This document shows, piece by piece, positions 49,321 to 60,267 of a stretch of DNA of 64,000 nucleotides; position 1 is the stretch's first letter, and each line of letters starts with the position of its first letter. The notes under the pieces were generated by a model, which saw only the letters and a program-made list of their open reading frames with translations, made no database searches and had not been told where the DNA came from. The position numbers were made by a program, and so were the translations under genes. Source of the stretch: Boswellia sacra. Lineage: Eukaryota > Streptophyta > Magnoliopsida > Sapindales > Burseraceae. Location of the stretch: positions 1-64,000 of the forward strand of contig SNVD02013879.1 of the NCBI GenBank assembly GCA_013180625.2. Reading direction: 5' to 3'.

Positions 49321-49335
49321 AGAGTTTTACGTGTG

Positions 49336-49342
49336 TATATAT
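49336..49342 (+). promoter_or_regulatory. Possible TATA box of LOG cargo gene
   Basis: TATATAT lies 108 bases before the LOG start, just downstream of the G-box array. Proposed from position and sequence only. Confidence 0.45.
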
Positions 49343-49449
49343 CCATTCTCCATATTTTCAAATGTCATTATTATGACCTGTCTTGCACTTGAAAAGCATA
49401 TTACCTAACGTGCATCATTGTCTTACACAAGGTTAGAGCACTTGTAGAA

Positions 49450-50085
49450 ATGGAGAAAACACCAATTCGGCGATTCCAAAATATATGCGTATTTTGTGGA
49501 TCGCAATTTGGTAAAGATGGAGAGTTTACAACAGCAGCTCTTGATCTTGGTAGGACATTAGCTGCGAGGGGTATTCATTTGATTTATGGAGGGGGTAGTC
49601 TTGGGTTAATGGGGTGTGTGTCGACAGCTGCATCCTTGGGAGGAAGTAAAGTTCTCGGCATTATCCCTAAACCATTAGCTGTGCGAGATATCGTAGGCAA
49701 CACAATCGGGGAAGAGTTACAAGTCTCTAGCATGCATGAGCGTATTGCACATATGGTTGTTAAGTCCGATGCATTTATAGCTTTACCCGGTGGTTATGGC
49801 ACATTAGAGGAGATATTTCAAATCACCTCTTGGGCACAGCTAAACATCCATAAAAAACCCATTGGTTTGTTAAATGTCAATAACTTTTTTGATGGTTTGT
49901 TGTCTTTTCTTGATCAAGCTGTAGAAAAAAATTTTATCTCACCATCAGCGAGGCAAATCCTTGTTACAGCTTCAACGGCAGGGGAGTTAATTGACAAACT
50001 ACAAGAATTCGTCTATTCGCCTGATCCAACAACAGCTCGGATTGATTGGTTTGGAGAAGCAATAAGAGGCGTAAACTGGATTTAA
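49450..50085 (+). CDS. LOG-like: LOG: cytokinin riboside 5'-monophosphate phosphoribohydrolase, retrotransposon-borne
   Basis: Intact 211-codon intronless frame. LOG enzymes hydrolyse cytokinin riboside monophosphates to active free bases in the cytosol. The N-terminal nucleotide-fold start ICVFCGSQFGKDGEF is at residues 12-26, LIYGGGSLGLMG at 44-55, and MHERIAHM with the conserved catalytic-site Arg at residue 98. The family signature PGGYGTLEE is at 113-121, ending in the conserved Glu 121, then WAQLNIHKKPIGLLN (128-142) and the C-terminal ISPSARQILV region. Length and motif order equal those of plant LOG proteins, with an unusual tail (RIDWFGEAIRGVNWI). Host LOG genes are split by several introns, so capture through a spliced RNA is likely. 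It lies in the sense of the element, after ORF-X and a G-box repeat array, and is the only long intact frame of the element. A decayed relative is at 16542-17176. Activity is inferred. Confidence 0.95.
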   Translation: MEKTPIRRFQNICVFCGSQFGKDGEFTTAALDLGRTLAARGIHLIYGGGSLGLMGCVSTAASLGGSKVLGIIPKPLAVRDIVGNTIGEELQVSSMHERIAHMVVKSDAFIALPGGYGTLEEIFQITSWAQLNIHKKPIGLLNVNNFFDGLLSFLDQAVEKNFISPSARQILVTASTAGELIDKLQEFVYSPDPTTARIDWFGEAIRGVNWI

Positions 50086-52045
50086 CACTCCATCTGTAAT
50101 CTCTATTTGCTGGTTTGCTTCGTTTTTGTTTGCTTTCTTTTTATTGTGTTTATTTGAAGTTTTTCATGTTATTTATTTTGAGATTTTTCAGGTTGTTTCT
50201 TTCCTCCCAGGTAATATTTTCTAATCTTGGTTTTTAGAGTGGTGGCTTAAAAAGTTTAAGTCCTCTTGAAACGCATTATGGATCTCTTTAATCTATAATG
50301 GCTGAATAAGGAGGCTAACTTCTAAACTTTTTAGACCCATTCTAACTGACTTGTTTTTGTTTGCTGGCTTGTTGGACTTTGTTATTTTATGAGTAAGTTT
50401 AGTTTTATGTAATTTAGAAGTTGTTATGTGTTTTTTGTCTTTATCAGTTTCGATTAAAAAAATTGTGGAAAAAAGTTGAGAATGGCAGAATATGGGGTTT
50501 TCTTTAACCCTTGAAACGCATTCTCTCGACATAAATCTGTAGTTTGTTTATTTCATGTTGTTTGAAGTGTCTTGTATATTGTTTTGTTTTTCATAATAAA
50601 GGTATATAGGCTGGAAACCTTAAGTCTGCGGGCTACTGGTCCTAAGGATTGTTGAAATATACAATCTTGACTCAGGTGTAACAACGCCACGTACCTCTTC
50701 TCCTTGCATTTTATGGGCCAATGATAAGGCAATGATTGAATTGAGAATAACTCTTGGAAAATGATAAATGATGCATAGATCTGTGTGCTTGAAATGTTAA
50801 TTAGCTTTTGCTTTACCTTTGATTCCTTGCACAACAATTGAGCACCGAGCCATTATCACTGAGTTATGTGTTTTACTTGAGAAAGTTATGTAATTTAAGT
50901 GTTTCTTCTCAGATTTTAAGAATTCTAGAACTTGTTTGATGGTCACTCGAGGCGAATTCCTAGACTGTGCAACATTGGGGAAATGATTTAGGCCATCTTT
51001 GGACCGTTTGAGCCTTAATAGCCACCCTTGACTGAAATTGATCCTTAGTTACCCCTTTTGAGCCTTTGTAAGCCTTTTTCTTTGTTAACTCACTAAAAGA
51101 TTTCCTATCCTCAAATGAATTTGTTCCAAACAGTTTATCCCTTACTTATGAGCATGTAAATCATTCGCAATTACATTTTGAGCTATGTTCTGGTTTTGGG
51201 AAGTTAGAGGAGGTTGGATTATGCCATGAGCAATGCAAGTGAGTTTTATTATGTTTGTAAAAAAAAAAGAGAAAAAAAATCTGTACTTATCTTCCACGTA
51301 CTTAAACATTGAGGACAATGTATTATTTAAGTGTGGGGGAGTGGAATTGCAGTTAAAAGAAAAAGAAAAGAAAAAGAGTTCTATACCCTTGGGTGTTCTT
51401 AAAAAGAATGAAACAACAAAGTGTGGGGGTGTAGTTTCTTTTGTTTTCTACAAAAAAAGAAGAAGAAGAGAAGAGAAAAAAAAAAGAAGATTGAGTGTTC
51501 TAAATAAGTTTGGGGGAGTAACCTGGTGAATTAAAATAAAGTTGTGTTATAGGGGTGAGCTCTACATAATCTTGAATGATTTATGTGTTTGTGGGTGATT
51601 TGAGCCAAATTATTATCCTTGATCATACCTTCACCAAGCCAAACGTTACAAGCTTAATAAAGTCCTACTTGATCCTTGGTGTTGTACATGTCTACATTAG
51701 TGGAGAGTGACTTGAAAAGCAGGCCTATGGAGTTCATTTATACATACATCTTCACTATTAAATATGATTCATTTTTAAGCATAAACTCATCCGGGTTACA
51801 AGTGATTAGGTGAGAATGGCTCTACACACACACACTTGAGGAATTGAAGTGAAGCGAAACTAATATTTGAGATAAAATTGTTGATCAAGTGCATTATTTT
51901 GAAGTTTTCCTTGGGTTATAATTAAGTACAATCTTTGAGGCCTATTTGCAAGTTGAAGCATTTGTGTGTGTTTTAATTTTTCTTTGATTCTGTTTCGGTT
52001 TAGTTTTGTTTCGTATCATTTTAGTTGCTCGAGGACTAGCAAAGT
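50086..52045 (+). other. 3' untranslated part of family B element
   Basis: No gene. It holds three internal polypurine-like words, GTGTGGGGGAGTGG (about 51332), GTGTGGGGGTGTAG (about 51421) and AAGTTTGGGGGAGTAAC (about 51507). Several stretches are related to 15094-16400 of family A. Confidence 0.7.
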
Positions 52046-52062
52046 CTAAGTGTGGGGGAATT
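52046..52062 (+). other. Polypurine tract of family B element
   Basis: AAGTGTGGGGGAATT directly precedes the TG of the 3' LTR. Confidence 0.85.
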
Positions 52063-53485
52063 TGATAGGTGTCTATTTATGTATTACTTTTATATCAATT
52101 CGTCCATGTTTCTTTGCTATATTCCTGGTATTTTTATGTTTTTGTGTGGTTTTGATGTTTGTAGGAGTTTTGGAGCAACTTGCACAAAAATGGAGTAAAA
52201 CCCTTCATTTTCACCTCTGCTAGTCAGTGATCTTCTCGGATTTAATTGTATTGATATACAATGAACCCGATGACATATTATATACCGTTGGAAAGCTCTC
52301 GAAGTCTATTTTCTGGAGAAATTTACGGTTTATAAATCCATTCAGTGTACCAAAAGTTGTAATCAAAACAGTGTGAGATGTATAGAAATATAATTCCACA
52401 AGTCACTGTAGCATGTATAATACGGGGCACTGTAGCAAGTCACTGTAGCAGAGTATTTAAACACATTTTAGGGTTTTATTTTCATAACTTGAAGAGGGGA
52501 AAACGTGGGAGGAGGCTGCATTTCTGGATTTCTCTCATCCCTTGGAGTTCTTGAAGGAGAAAGAAGATTTTGAAAGAGGAGGAACTACAATTCCAAGAAG
52601 ATTCATCTACAAAGAAGATTTTCAAAGAATTTGCTAAGTTCTTTCTTTCCTTTTCAATTCTGGAATTTCTTTGTATTGTATTTATTATTCTGATTGAATA
52701 TGTGTAACTAAATCTGAATTGGTTGAGGGTGATTTCAAAGCCCCTGATATGGTTTTTGTAAGTTGATTGTGTAAGGAATTGTTATCCAATTCTCTAATGA
52801 AGTTGCTTGTATTCTCCCATATTTAATGCTTATGATTGCTTGCTGATTGTATTTGAGTGGCCAACTGAATATAATCTGGTTGTGATTTATTGCTAGACTA
52901 GAAATCTTGATCCGTAATTGTCTTGAATTTCTAATCATTAGTAGCAAAATTGTGATCAGATATTACAATTGGAGAATATAACCTAAGTTAAATAATCCGA
53001 GCTTGTGTGTTTATTGCTTAGATCAACCTATCTTTCTTATCATAATGCATCCATTGAATTAAACTCAGAGAGCTTGTTCTAGGTTGTTTAATGGATAGAG
53101 ATTAAATAAAGAGCTTGTTTTATTTAACAACAAAGTAAGGAAAGATTGGGGTAATAGAGCTTGTTATTATCTACGGTTGATAACTTCAATGCTGTAATTA
53201 GATGACAATTCTACAATTAATTCGCAAATCCATATCTTGTGGTAGAGAAGGATCCCTTAACCAGCTTTCTCCCATTGATTTTTCATTCAAATTTAACTTT
53301 GCTTTTGTTATTCCTTATTTGCTTTCGTATTAAGTTTAGTGAATCAATCAACAAAACCCCCCTTGTTTAGTTTATTATTGCTGGAAAATAACAAATTCAA
53401 TTAGAATCAATCCTCGTGGGAACGATATCTACTTATCACTTTATTACTTGTGCGACTAGTATACTTGCTAGTTTCGAACGCATCA
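52063..53485 (+). repeat. 3' LTR of family B element
   Basis: 1423 bp, partner of 44275-45695 and related to 2422-3831. Confidence 0.95.
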
Positions 53486-53693
53486 ACTTTCATCATCTTG
53501 AAGATTTTAGTAAACACCAACAAGGCCTACACAAGAAAATATTAACAAATTAGTTATTTTAAACACAATCTTATGCCAAGTTAAATTTATTAAAAAAAAA
53601 AAAAACCTCTGATCCCAAACAAAAGTCAAGCTTCAATTAATGTGATGGCAAGTTCTATTTATATTGACCTCATCCACATGGTCAAACTAAAGC

Positions 53694-53830
53694 ATTTCTT
53701 TCCCTGACATGCCATAAAGAAGCAACATGGAAGACACAATCTGCATCACGCAAAGCTCTTTCCAACATATTTTTTGCTACAAATATCCCTTGGGTAGGCC
53801 CACACGAATAAACAAATTGATGAACTTTTA
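53694..53830 (-). pseudogene. Short-chain dehydrogenase (SDR42E/3-beta-HSD-like) fragment in CACTA-2
   Basis: The minus strand gives GIFVAKNMLERALRDADCVF and HVAS, then in the next frame YGMSGKEML before a stop. The A-D-C-V-F-H-x-A-S-YGMSGKEML series is typical of plant extended SDRs related to 3-beta-hydroxysteroid dehydrogenase. It covers only about 40 residues between the NAD-binding turn and the active site. A one-base frameshift lies after HVAS. It is a captured exon piece, transcribed if at all from the minus strand of CACTA-2. Confidence 0.75.
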
Positions 53831-55198
53831 ATTCCCAAATGAAATGATTCAATTCAACAGAGATTAAAAAGCATACCTTGAACATAGTAGACAGCGTGGT
53901 TGATGAGATGGTGAGACTTGAATGTTTAAAACTCCTAATATCCAACTTCATATCTTAATCCAATCAATCCTAATTAACTCTATTTCCAAACTTCTTAAAC
54001 AGAGCAGCTCTTGTTCTCTGATTTTTAATAAATAATTGACCTATCAAAATGGTCTAAAATTTTATATAAACACTCTGCACATATATATCTAATACCATAT
54101 AAAATTTCATAGCATTCTATATTTACGAGGTACCTCAAAATATTTCGATACTTTCATCTTCTTGAAGCGATTTCATAGATATTTTCTCAAGCAAACACCA
54201 ACAAATCTTGCATAAATAAATTCAGTAAATTAAATACATACTAATTTTAAAACTAAAAAGCAACCTCCACCTACTAGTAAAAATATAATAATTAAGTAGT
54301 TTACAAATTTAACATATTCAAGAAACAAAATTAGCATTCATATAAAAATATTTAATAAGTATCCCAATCAGTTGATAATTCCATATTACCTTTAAAAATT
54401 ACAAGTCAAACCGATGCGAACATTGATACTGACAAAGTATGGTATAATATCAAGTAGCATACCATAACTAGATCCTAAACATAGCACTCCAAAGTAAATT
54501 GGGTTTTACTTCTTCCTCCACTTCATATGTGTTTTTCTTTCTCTCCTCCACCTCACCGATATTAATTATCTGTCCCAAAGTCTCTCATGCTTTCCTTAAG
54601 GTTTCTTGCATGGTGATAATAGAAGACATTGTTTAGCTCATTCAACAGACAAACTGCAAGACATTAATTGCATCAATTTAGAAAATAATGGAAAAATTCA
54701 GCAACTCACCGCTTGGATTTGATTTTAAGCATTTCATTCTTTGATGGTAACCAAAAATGGATTGTTTACACGGTAGGTAACTCCTGCATTACAAATATAA
54801 TAAGGACAAAGAAAAAATATTATCCAAATGGAAACTTAGATATAGTTTTAACAATGTGCAGGACATAGATTTTAAAAGCTATTCAATATATAAGCAATAG
54901 ATAGACATACTTGAATTCGGTCGGTGTAAGAGGAAGATGCTTAGGAAGTACCAAGTCCAATTTTTAAACACTCACAACTCTCAAGCAGTACTTAAATGAT
55001 CACTAGGTAGTTGCCTTTTCCATATCCATTGAGCCACTGAAGGAACTTGCACCATATAGTTGTTCAATGCTTTATCTATTTGGTTCAAGGTACAAAATTC
55101 AATCACAAAATGAACACCAGACAGACAACAGTAAAGACAAAGTTAAATTATTTTAATGAACAAAATACAGTTACGAGGCATGATTCATATAAGGTTAG
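53831..55198. other. CACTA-2 interior, no gene recognised
   Basis: AT-rich. A short stretch at about 54500-54630 (minus) reads like part of an exon (ETLRKA, EVEERKKNTYEVEEEV) but I cannot assign it. Confidence 0.5.
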
Positions 55199-56177
55199 CT
55201 ACCTTGTCTACTCGCTTCATTGCATTCAGCTACAATCTTTCCAGAATGTCGGCCAACAATTTTTAAAAATGATCCCATGGCTGATAAACCTTTGAAGCTG
55301 CTGCTGCCTTCACTGGAATTCCTGGACTTCTTTGATGTCCTTGATTTTGAGAGACTAATATCTAGTTCTGTAGAATTGTTGATCATCTTGGCTGTAACTA
55401 GGTTGGCAATGCTGCATCGGCAAAAGGGGCAAGTGAGGGCCTCAGGAAAAGCAGTTGTGAGGTCAGGTTTCTTGTGGCAGCACAGGGCTAGCGTGCAATG
55501 AGAGCGCACATTTGATGGCCACATGGTTTTACTTTAATTGAACACAGATGGTCAAAGCATATGCAGCATAACTCAACATCACTGGCCTCAGAGGTCTTGT
55601 TCTCTTTCTCAACATCAGAAGGCGAAGGCGAAGGAAGTAAGCAGGTTGACCCACTGAAAATGGCTTTGTCCCTTTGCTCGTTTTTCTCCATTAAGGCCTT
55701 CTCTAGCAGTGCTTTCGTCTCTGGATTTAGATCAGTCACGAACCTTAATTGCAAGGGCCAGACAAGATTCTTGTAGGCAATCTGAATGGCCATGGTAGGC
55801 AGCATAATGTAGTCAAGTTCTTCCGTGAAAAGAATCAAATTTCAGAATAAATGCTCCACTTTCAATGAGCTTTTTCAAGCAAGATGTCTTCTCATGCATT
55901 GCAGCCACCATCAGTGGGGTCTGTTTATGGCGATTCAAGACATCTGGATTGGTATATGAAAAAAAAAAAATTGGTCCAAAAGCATAGAAAGGACCTCAAT
56001 CTGGCCATAAGCAGCTGCCAAATGGAGTGCATATTGCCTCCCATGTTTAGTGTTCATCTGCAAGACACTTGGGTCCGTTTCCACCATAGCCTCAATCATC
56101 TGCAGGCCCCCATTCTCCACAGCATTGAACAGTGGATGTTCATGGCCTGTTCTGCAACTCATTACCTGACCCATCAC
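55199..56177 (-). pseudogene. XB3-like ankyrin/RING E3 ubiquitin ligase, intronless, in CACTA-2
   Basis: The minus strand begins at the ATG 56177 with MGQVMSCRTGHEHPLFNAVE, the XB3/XBAT N-terminus, then a first ankyrin repeat (YALHLAAAYGQIEVLSMLL). After a poly-T disturbance comes NRHKQTPLMVAAMHEKTSC. The middle ankyrin repeats are missing. The frame then goes on with LVWPLQLRFVTDLNPETKAL, LLPSPSPSDVEKE, and the C3HC4 RING finger (CCICFDHLCSIKV, CGHQMCA, TLALCCHKKP, CPFCRCSIANL). The C-terminal tail ends near 55199. No introns separate these parts, unlike host XB3 genes. Stops and two or more frameshifts make it inactive. The family ubiquitinates receptor-kinase and hormone-pathway targets. 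Confidence 0.88.
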
Positions 56178-57344
56178 TCCTCCTTTGCGTGCACCTGAAA
56201 TCAGTCAATGAGAGCAGCCCAGATACCTTCTCATGCGCCACCTTTGATAGTGGCGTCTTACACTGGTGGCAATGAGTCAAAATTAGTCACTTGAAGAAAA
56301 TATCAAAATAGAAAATCCATGCTAAGTCAACAAAAGCTTCCACATGACATGTAAAATCTTAAATATGGAAATCAGAATTTTTAAGAAATCTTACGAAGCC
56401 CTCATAATAAGCGATTGCTTAGTTTTTCAGTTGTCAAATAAAAGAATCAATCATCACAAAATGTTGAACTAGGTCTTCAATTGAACTAAGAATAAATTCA
56501 CAGACCACAACCACCATATAAACCAAATCGGGAAAAAAATTAAGAAGGTGAGCATTGTAACTGAACTCACAAATCAGGAAAAAAATCCAAATTGGGCTAT
56601 TAAATGGTGGCGGCCAGCGCACTCGAACAGTCTCGAGAATGGCACTGCTGCAGGAGATGCCTCCATCCCATCCAACTCCTCCACTTCTTTCGCCTGTACC
56701 TGGGCCGCCGCTGCAACAGCCTTCGCCTCCGGGGTTCAGATACGGTGGCAGCAACTCTAAAGGCTCCGATCTCTATTGTCGATGACAACAACTCTAAAGC
56801 TCGAGACAGAGAGAGAGACGAGAGGGAGCTTTGTGTTTAAGGAATGAGAGGCGAGAGAAGAGGGAGAGCGAGGGAAGTTATTAATTTATTATCATAAATA
56901 GTTGTTCATTTTTATTTTATTTTTTTATCAAAACTTATGACAATGGTTATATTATTTGAAATAAAATTTAGTTCTTTAATTTTTTATAAAAATATTTTAA
57001 ATAATGTGATTTCATTATAAAATAATTTTATTTATTTCATGCAATTCTCAAATTAAAAAAATGATTTTCCACAATTTAATATTTGAAGTTTATTATTTTT
57101 ATGTAGATAATAATATTATTTTTTATTTAAATATTATTAAAAATTATTTTATTAATTTTATAAATTAAAAATAAAAATCTATTAGTTAATTAATATTTTT
57201 ATATTTTAATTTCTTTATTTTATTTAAATTTAAATATGAAATCAATGTAATTTCTTTATTTGTAATTTTATTTCATTTATTTTAAGATTTTATATATTTC
57301 TTCACAATTTAAAGAATTAATTTATAAATAAATAAATAAATACA
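56178..57344. other. CACTA-2 right interior
   Basis: A GC-richer block at 56600-56870 with GAGAGA runs resembles an untranslated leader but encodes nothing I recognise. 56880-57340 is extremely AT-rich. Confidence 0.55.
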
Positions 57345-57480
57345 TTTTGCAACGTGCACAACTTGCACATTACAAAATTGTACCTTTTTCGTAACATGCA
57401 GGAATTATAATTTGCGATATGTACCTTTTTCACAACGTGCATTCGTAATGTACATTTAATGCACGTTGCGAAAAGCCTGT
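57345..57480. repeat. CACTA-2 right subterminal repeats
   Basis: Copies of GCAACGTGCA and AATGCACGTTGCG, matching the left-end cluster. Confidence 0.8.
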
Positions 57481-57510
57481 TGTTGTAGGCTCTTTTTCTT
57501 CTAGTGGATC

Positions 57511-60267
57511 TTACTGACCCATGGATGCTCATCAAAATTTGAAATGAAGTTCAAGGACATTGTGAGTTGTACGTGGAATTTACAGAGATCGATGTTTGTT
57601 AGTTGTTCGTTTTGAAAAGTGGTTTTTATGCAAAGCAGCTAGTGTCATTACATTAGGTAATGGGGAGTTACAAAGATTAAAGAATGAGCCTTTTAAAACG
57701 AAAAAATGTGCACAAGTATATTCTATTTTGTGTTACCTTATACATATTGTGGGTGCTTTTAGTAATTGGTGAGGTTTCGCGTTTCTATTACGTATATGTT
57801 AATTTTCTTATTATAATTAATTCATGTTGTTAAGAACGTAGAGCTAATAACTTTATTTTGTTTTTTTTTTGAACAAAATCTAGATGAAAAATGTTTTAAA
57901 ATATGTTAATTTTCCTAAAATGAGAAATAAAGTTAATAATTAACTTTAACGAAGGTAAATTCCAACCTAGTAAATATGCTTAAGTCTAATAGTGAGATAA
58001 CTTTTAATAAATAAATACTGAAAAATGACCTTTAATATAGATAATTTAGTGTTTTAAACCATGAGGCTTCGGAATGTTCTTTGATTTTTATTTTATTGCA
58101 TCTTGAATTATCTTTGGAAAAAGTACAAATTTAATAATTTTTTCTTTGACATGGATTCAATGTTAGTTAGATTGTGTCATGCGCTGTGCATTAATAGAGA
58201 TATGTTTGATGCAAGGAAAAATCAATAAATTAATAAGAAAAAGAATACATATGATACTTGAAAGGTATGAATTATCAATATATATAACATATTAAAAAGG
58301 TTGTGAAAGAGATGAGATAAATTTTTATAATTAAGGAAACTAATAAAAAATTTTATTTAGTTTAGATTGATTTGTTTTGCGAATTACTTTTAGATGAATA
58401 TTGGCAGATTGAATAGTGAATAGAAATCGTGACATCTTATAAATTTGATAAAGCACGGTATAATCATCCAATTTTTAATTACAATTTTCCTATTTTTAGG
58501 ATATTTTTAATTAGAATTTTCCTGTTTTTAGGATATCAAATATTATTAATTAAAATTTTATTTTTTTTCATGAGTAGAATTAGGATACCATAAGATTACT
58601 TATTATTATTAATCAATTACTAATAATATTTGGGAAAGTTCTCCATGCGAGTGCTGTTTATTTTATTGTGGATTACTAGTCATACCCAAGAAAACGAATC
58701 CATTGTTTTCTGTGTCAAAATTCCGAATTCCAGATCATAACGGTAAAATTACAATTAAGACATCCTTCGTAATAGTAAAAATATTACAATTAACACATCC
58801 TACACAAATTTAATCGAGACATTCTACCCATATTTAGTGTCTGTTCCCTCTGTTTAAGATGATTGATGATAATAAACAAATAAAAATGCAGATTACATCC
58901 AACACATCAGTAAGGATTTTTTCTTCTGTTGAATCTTTACATTTGTAATTTTAAAATTAACCTTACAAATATTAGGGATAGGTAACTTTATTTGTAGAAT
59001 TCCCACTTGATATGATCATTGGCTTCACCACAGTTTGTCAATGGTTTGATTAAGTATTGCTTTTTGCGTACTTCATATCGAAGAGAATATTATAAGTACA
59101 AAGAGTGTATATGACTTCACCCAAAACAAGGGAGGTTCAAGAAGATCTACGAACCTTCCAAATTCACACGATTCAAAGATCAGACTGGAGGAACTATAAA
59201 ATTGAATATTGAGGAGAACTGCCTCTTGGAATTGAAACGAAATGAAGGCCCAGATTGACAACTCCCTTTACCTTTCCTCTTTCTGGCATTTATAAATCAA
59301 CCAAAGAGGAAGAAAGCTTCATTAATCAATCAGAGACTTGCAGTGTAGAGGTCATCCTTTATTCCTTCATAAATGTGGCTTTTGCTAGGGATCACTTGCT
59401 CACTACCTGCTATCCTATGTTCCCCAGGTAGCCCGCCTGATCAAAGTCAAAGTACAGGGGTTAATCGTTGTAATTCAAAGAGCTGCATCATCAAGACGAA
59501 TAGTGTTGATTCCCATGGCCTTTAACATACTTCTATCATTTCATAACAACAGTTGCACAGCTGAGTTTCGGTGTTCCACTTTAGAGGAAGCTGGCCGCAC
59601 CTAAAAGTTCACAAAGTAAAAATATTTAAATATGTAAATTTACTAAAATGAACAAACAAATATATCATCATTCAGTCTCAATAATATATGAATAATACAA
59701 CAGGCAAAATAGATATATATACTTAAAAGTGCTCCCAATAAAACAAAGAAAAGGTATTTCAACTTTTATACTAACAGATCCTACTTTTTCATCCTTCAAA
59801 CCAATAGTTGAGGTATCTAACGATTTTAAAACCTTTGAAATTTCAGTAACAGAGGACAAAAGCCGAGGGAGGTAATAATAATTTCCCTTCACTTTAGTTT
59901 AAATACATATTTGATTCACTTTATCAAGTGCTTTTTAGGTCTTGCTAGCGCTATATAAGAATAGCTTCATTGCTTTTCCCTTGGACCTAACAATCGTCCT
60001 TACTTTGACAATTTAAAGTCATCAAGTGTAAGAAAGAAACCAACCCTCCGGACTTCCCAAGTCCCCAAGGTTACCAGCATGCACTCCAAAACCTATTCAA
60101 AAGTTAATTTTTTTTTATTCTGAAAAACAGCTAGATACTTCTCATCAAGATGTCACGTAGAAATCCATTGGAATATTCAAGAAACCGAGACTTTTTAGGA
60201 GTGACAAACAATAACAATCATCTATAAGTCATTGACATTGATCAATTACCTGAGAGGAGGCTGTATC
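57511..60267. other. Intergenic stretch, no gene recognised
   Basis: The part 58060-58360 is related to 41510-41900. The part 58975-59045 recurs at 63925-63995. The stretch 59080-59890 has modest open frames on the minus strand (59073-59261, 59668-59892) that I cannot assign. Confidence 0.55.

Larger units (their letters stand above)
44275..53485 (+). mobile_element. Ty3-gypsy (Athila/Tat-type) element, family B, with intact LOG gene
   Basis: A 9.2-kb plus-strand element with two long, nearly identical LTRs, flanked by CCTTT and ACTTT (5-bp duplication, one mismatch). The tRNA-Asp primer site is perfect and a polypurine tract precedes the 3' LTR. Inside are the gag C-terminal half, a damaged protease and the pre-RT linker. 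The capsid domain, reverse transcriptase, RNase H and integrase are deleted. The 3' half holds the hairpin motif, broken ORF-X, a repeat array with G-boxes, and an intact LOG frame. It can only have moved with enzymes supplied by another element. Confidence 0.95.
43615..57507. mobile_element. CACTA-2: gene-fragment-carrying CACTA transposon with nested gypsy element
   Basis: Ends read CACTGGTAGAAAATG and, inward from the right, CACTAGAAGAAAAAG. The 3-bp duplication GAT is exact (43612-43614 and 57508-57510). Subterminal regions hold repeated palindromic GCAACGTGCA/TGCACGTTGC words. Without the 9.2-kb gypsy insertion (44275-53485) it is about 4.7 kb. No transposase is present. It carries an XB3-like ubiquitin ligase pseudogene and a dehydrogenase fragment, both on the minus strand. 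Confidence 0.93.

Noticed and set aside
49450..50085. LOG as an ordinary host gene that merely lies near transposons
   Set aside because: It is inside the LTR pair, in element sense, intronless, and a homologue occupies the same relative place in a second, different gypsy family.
56604..56840. GC-rich frames on both strands near the CACTA-2 right end
   Set aside because: Open in several frames because of GC content; reads like an untranslated leader.
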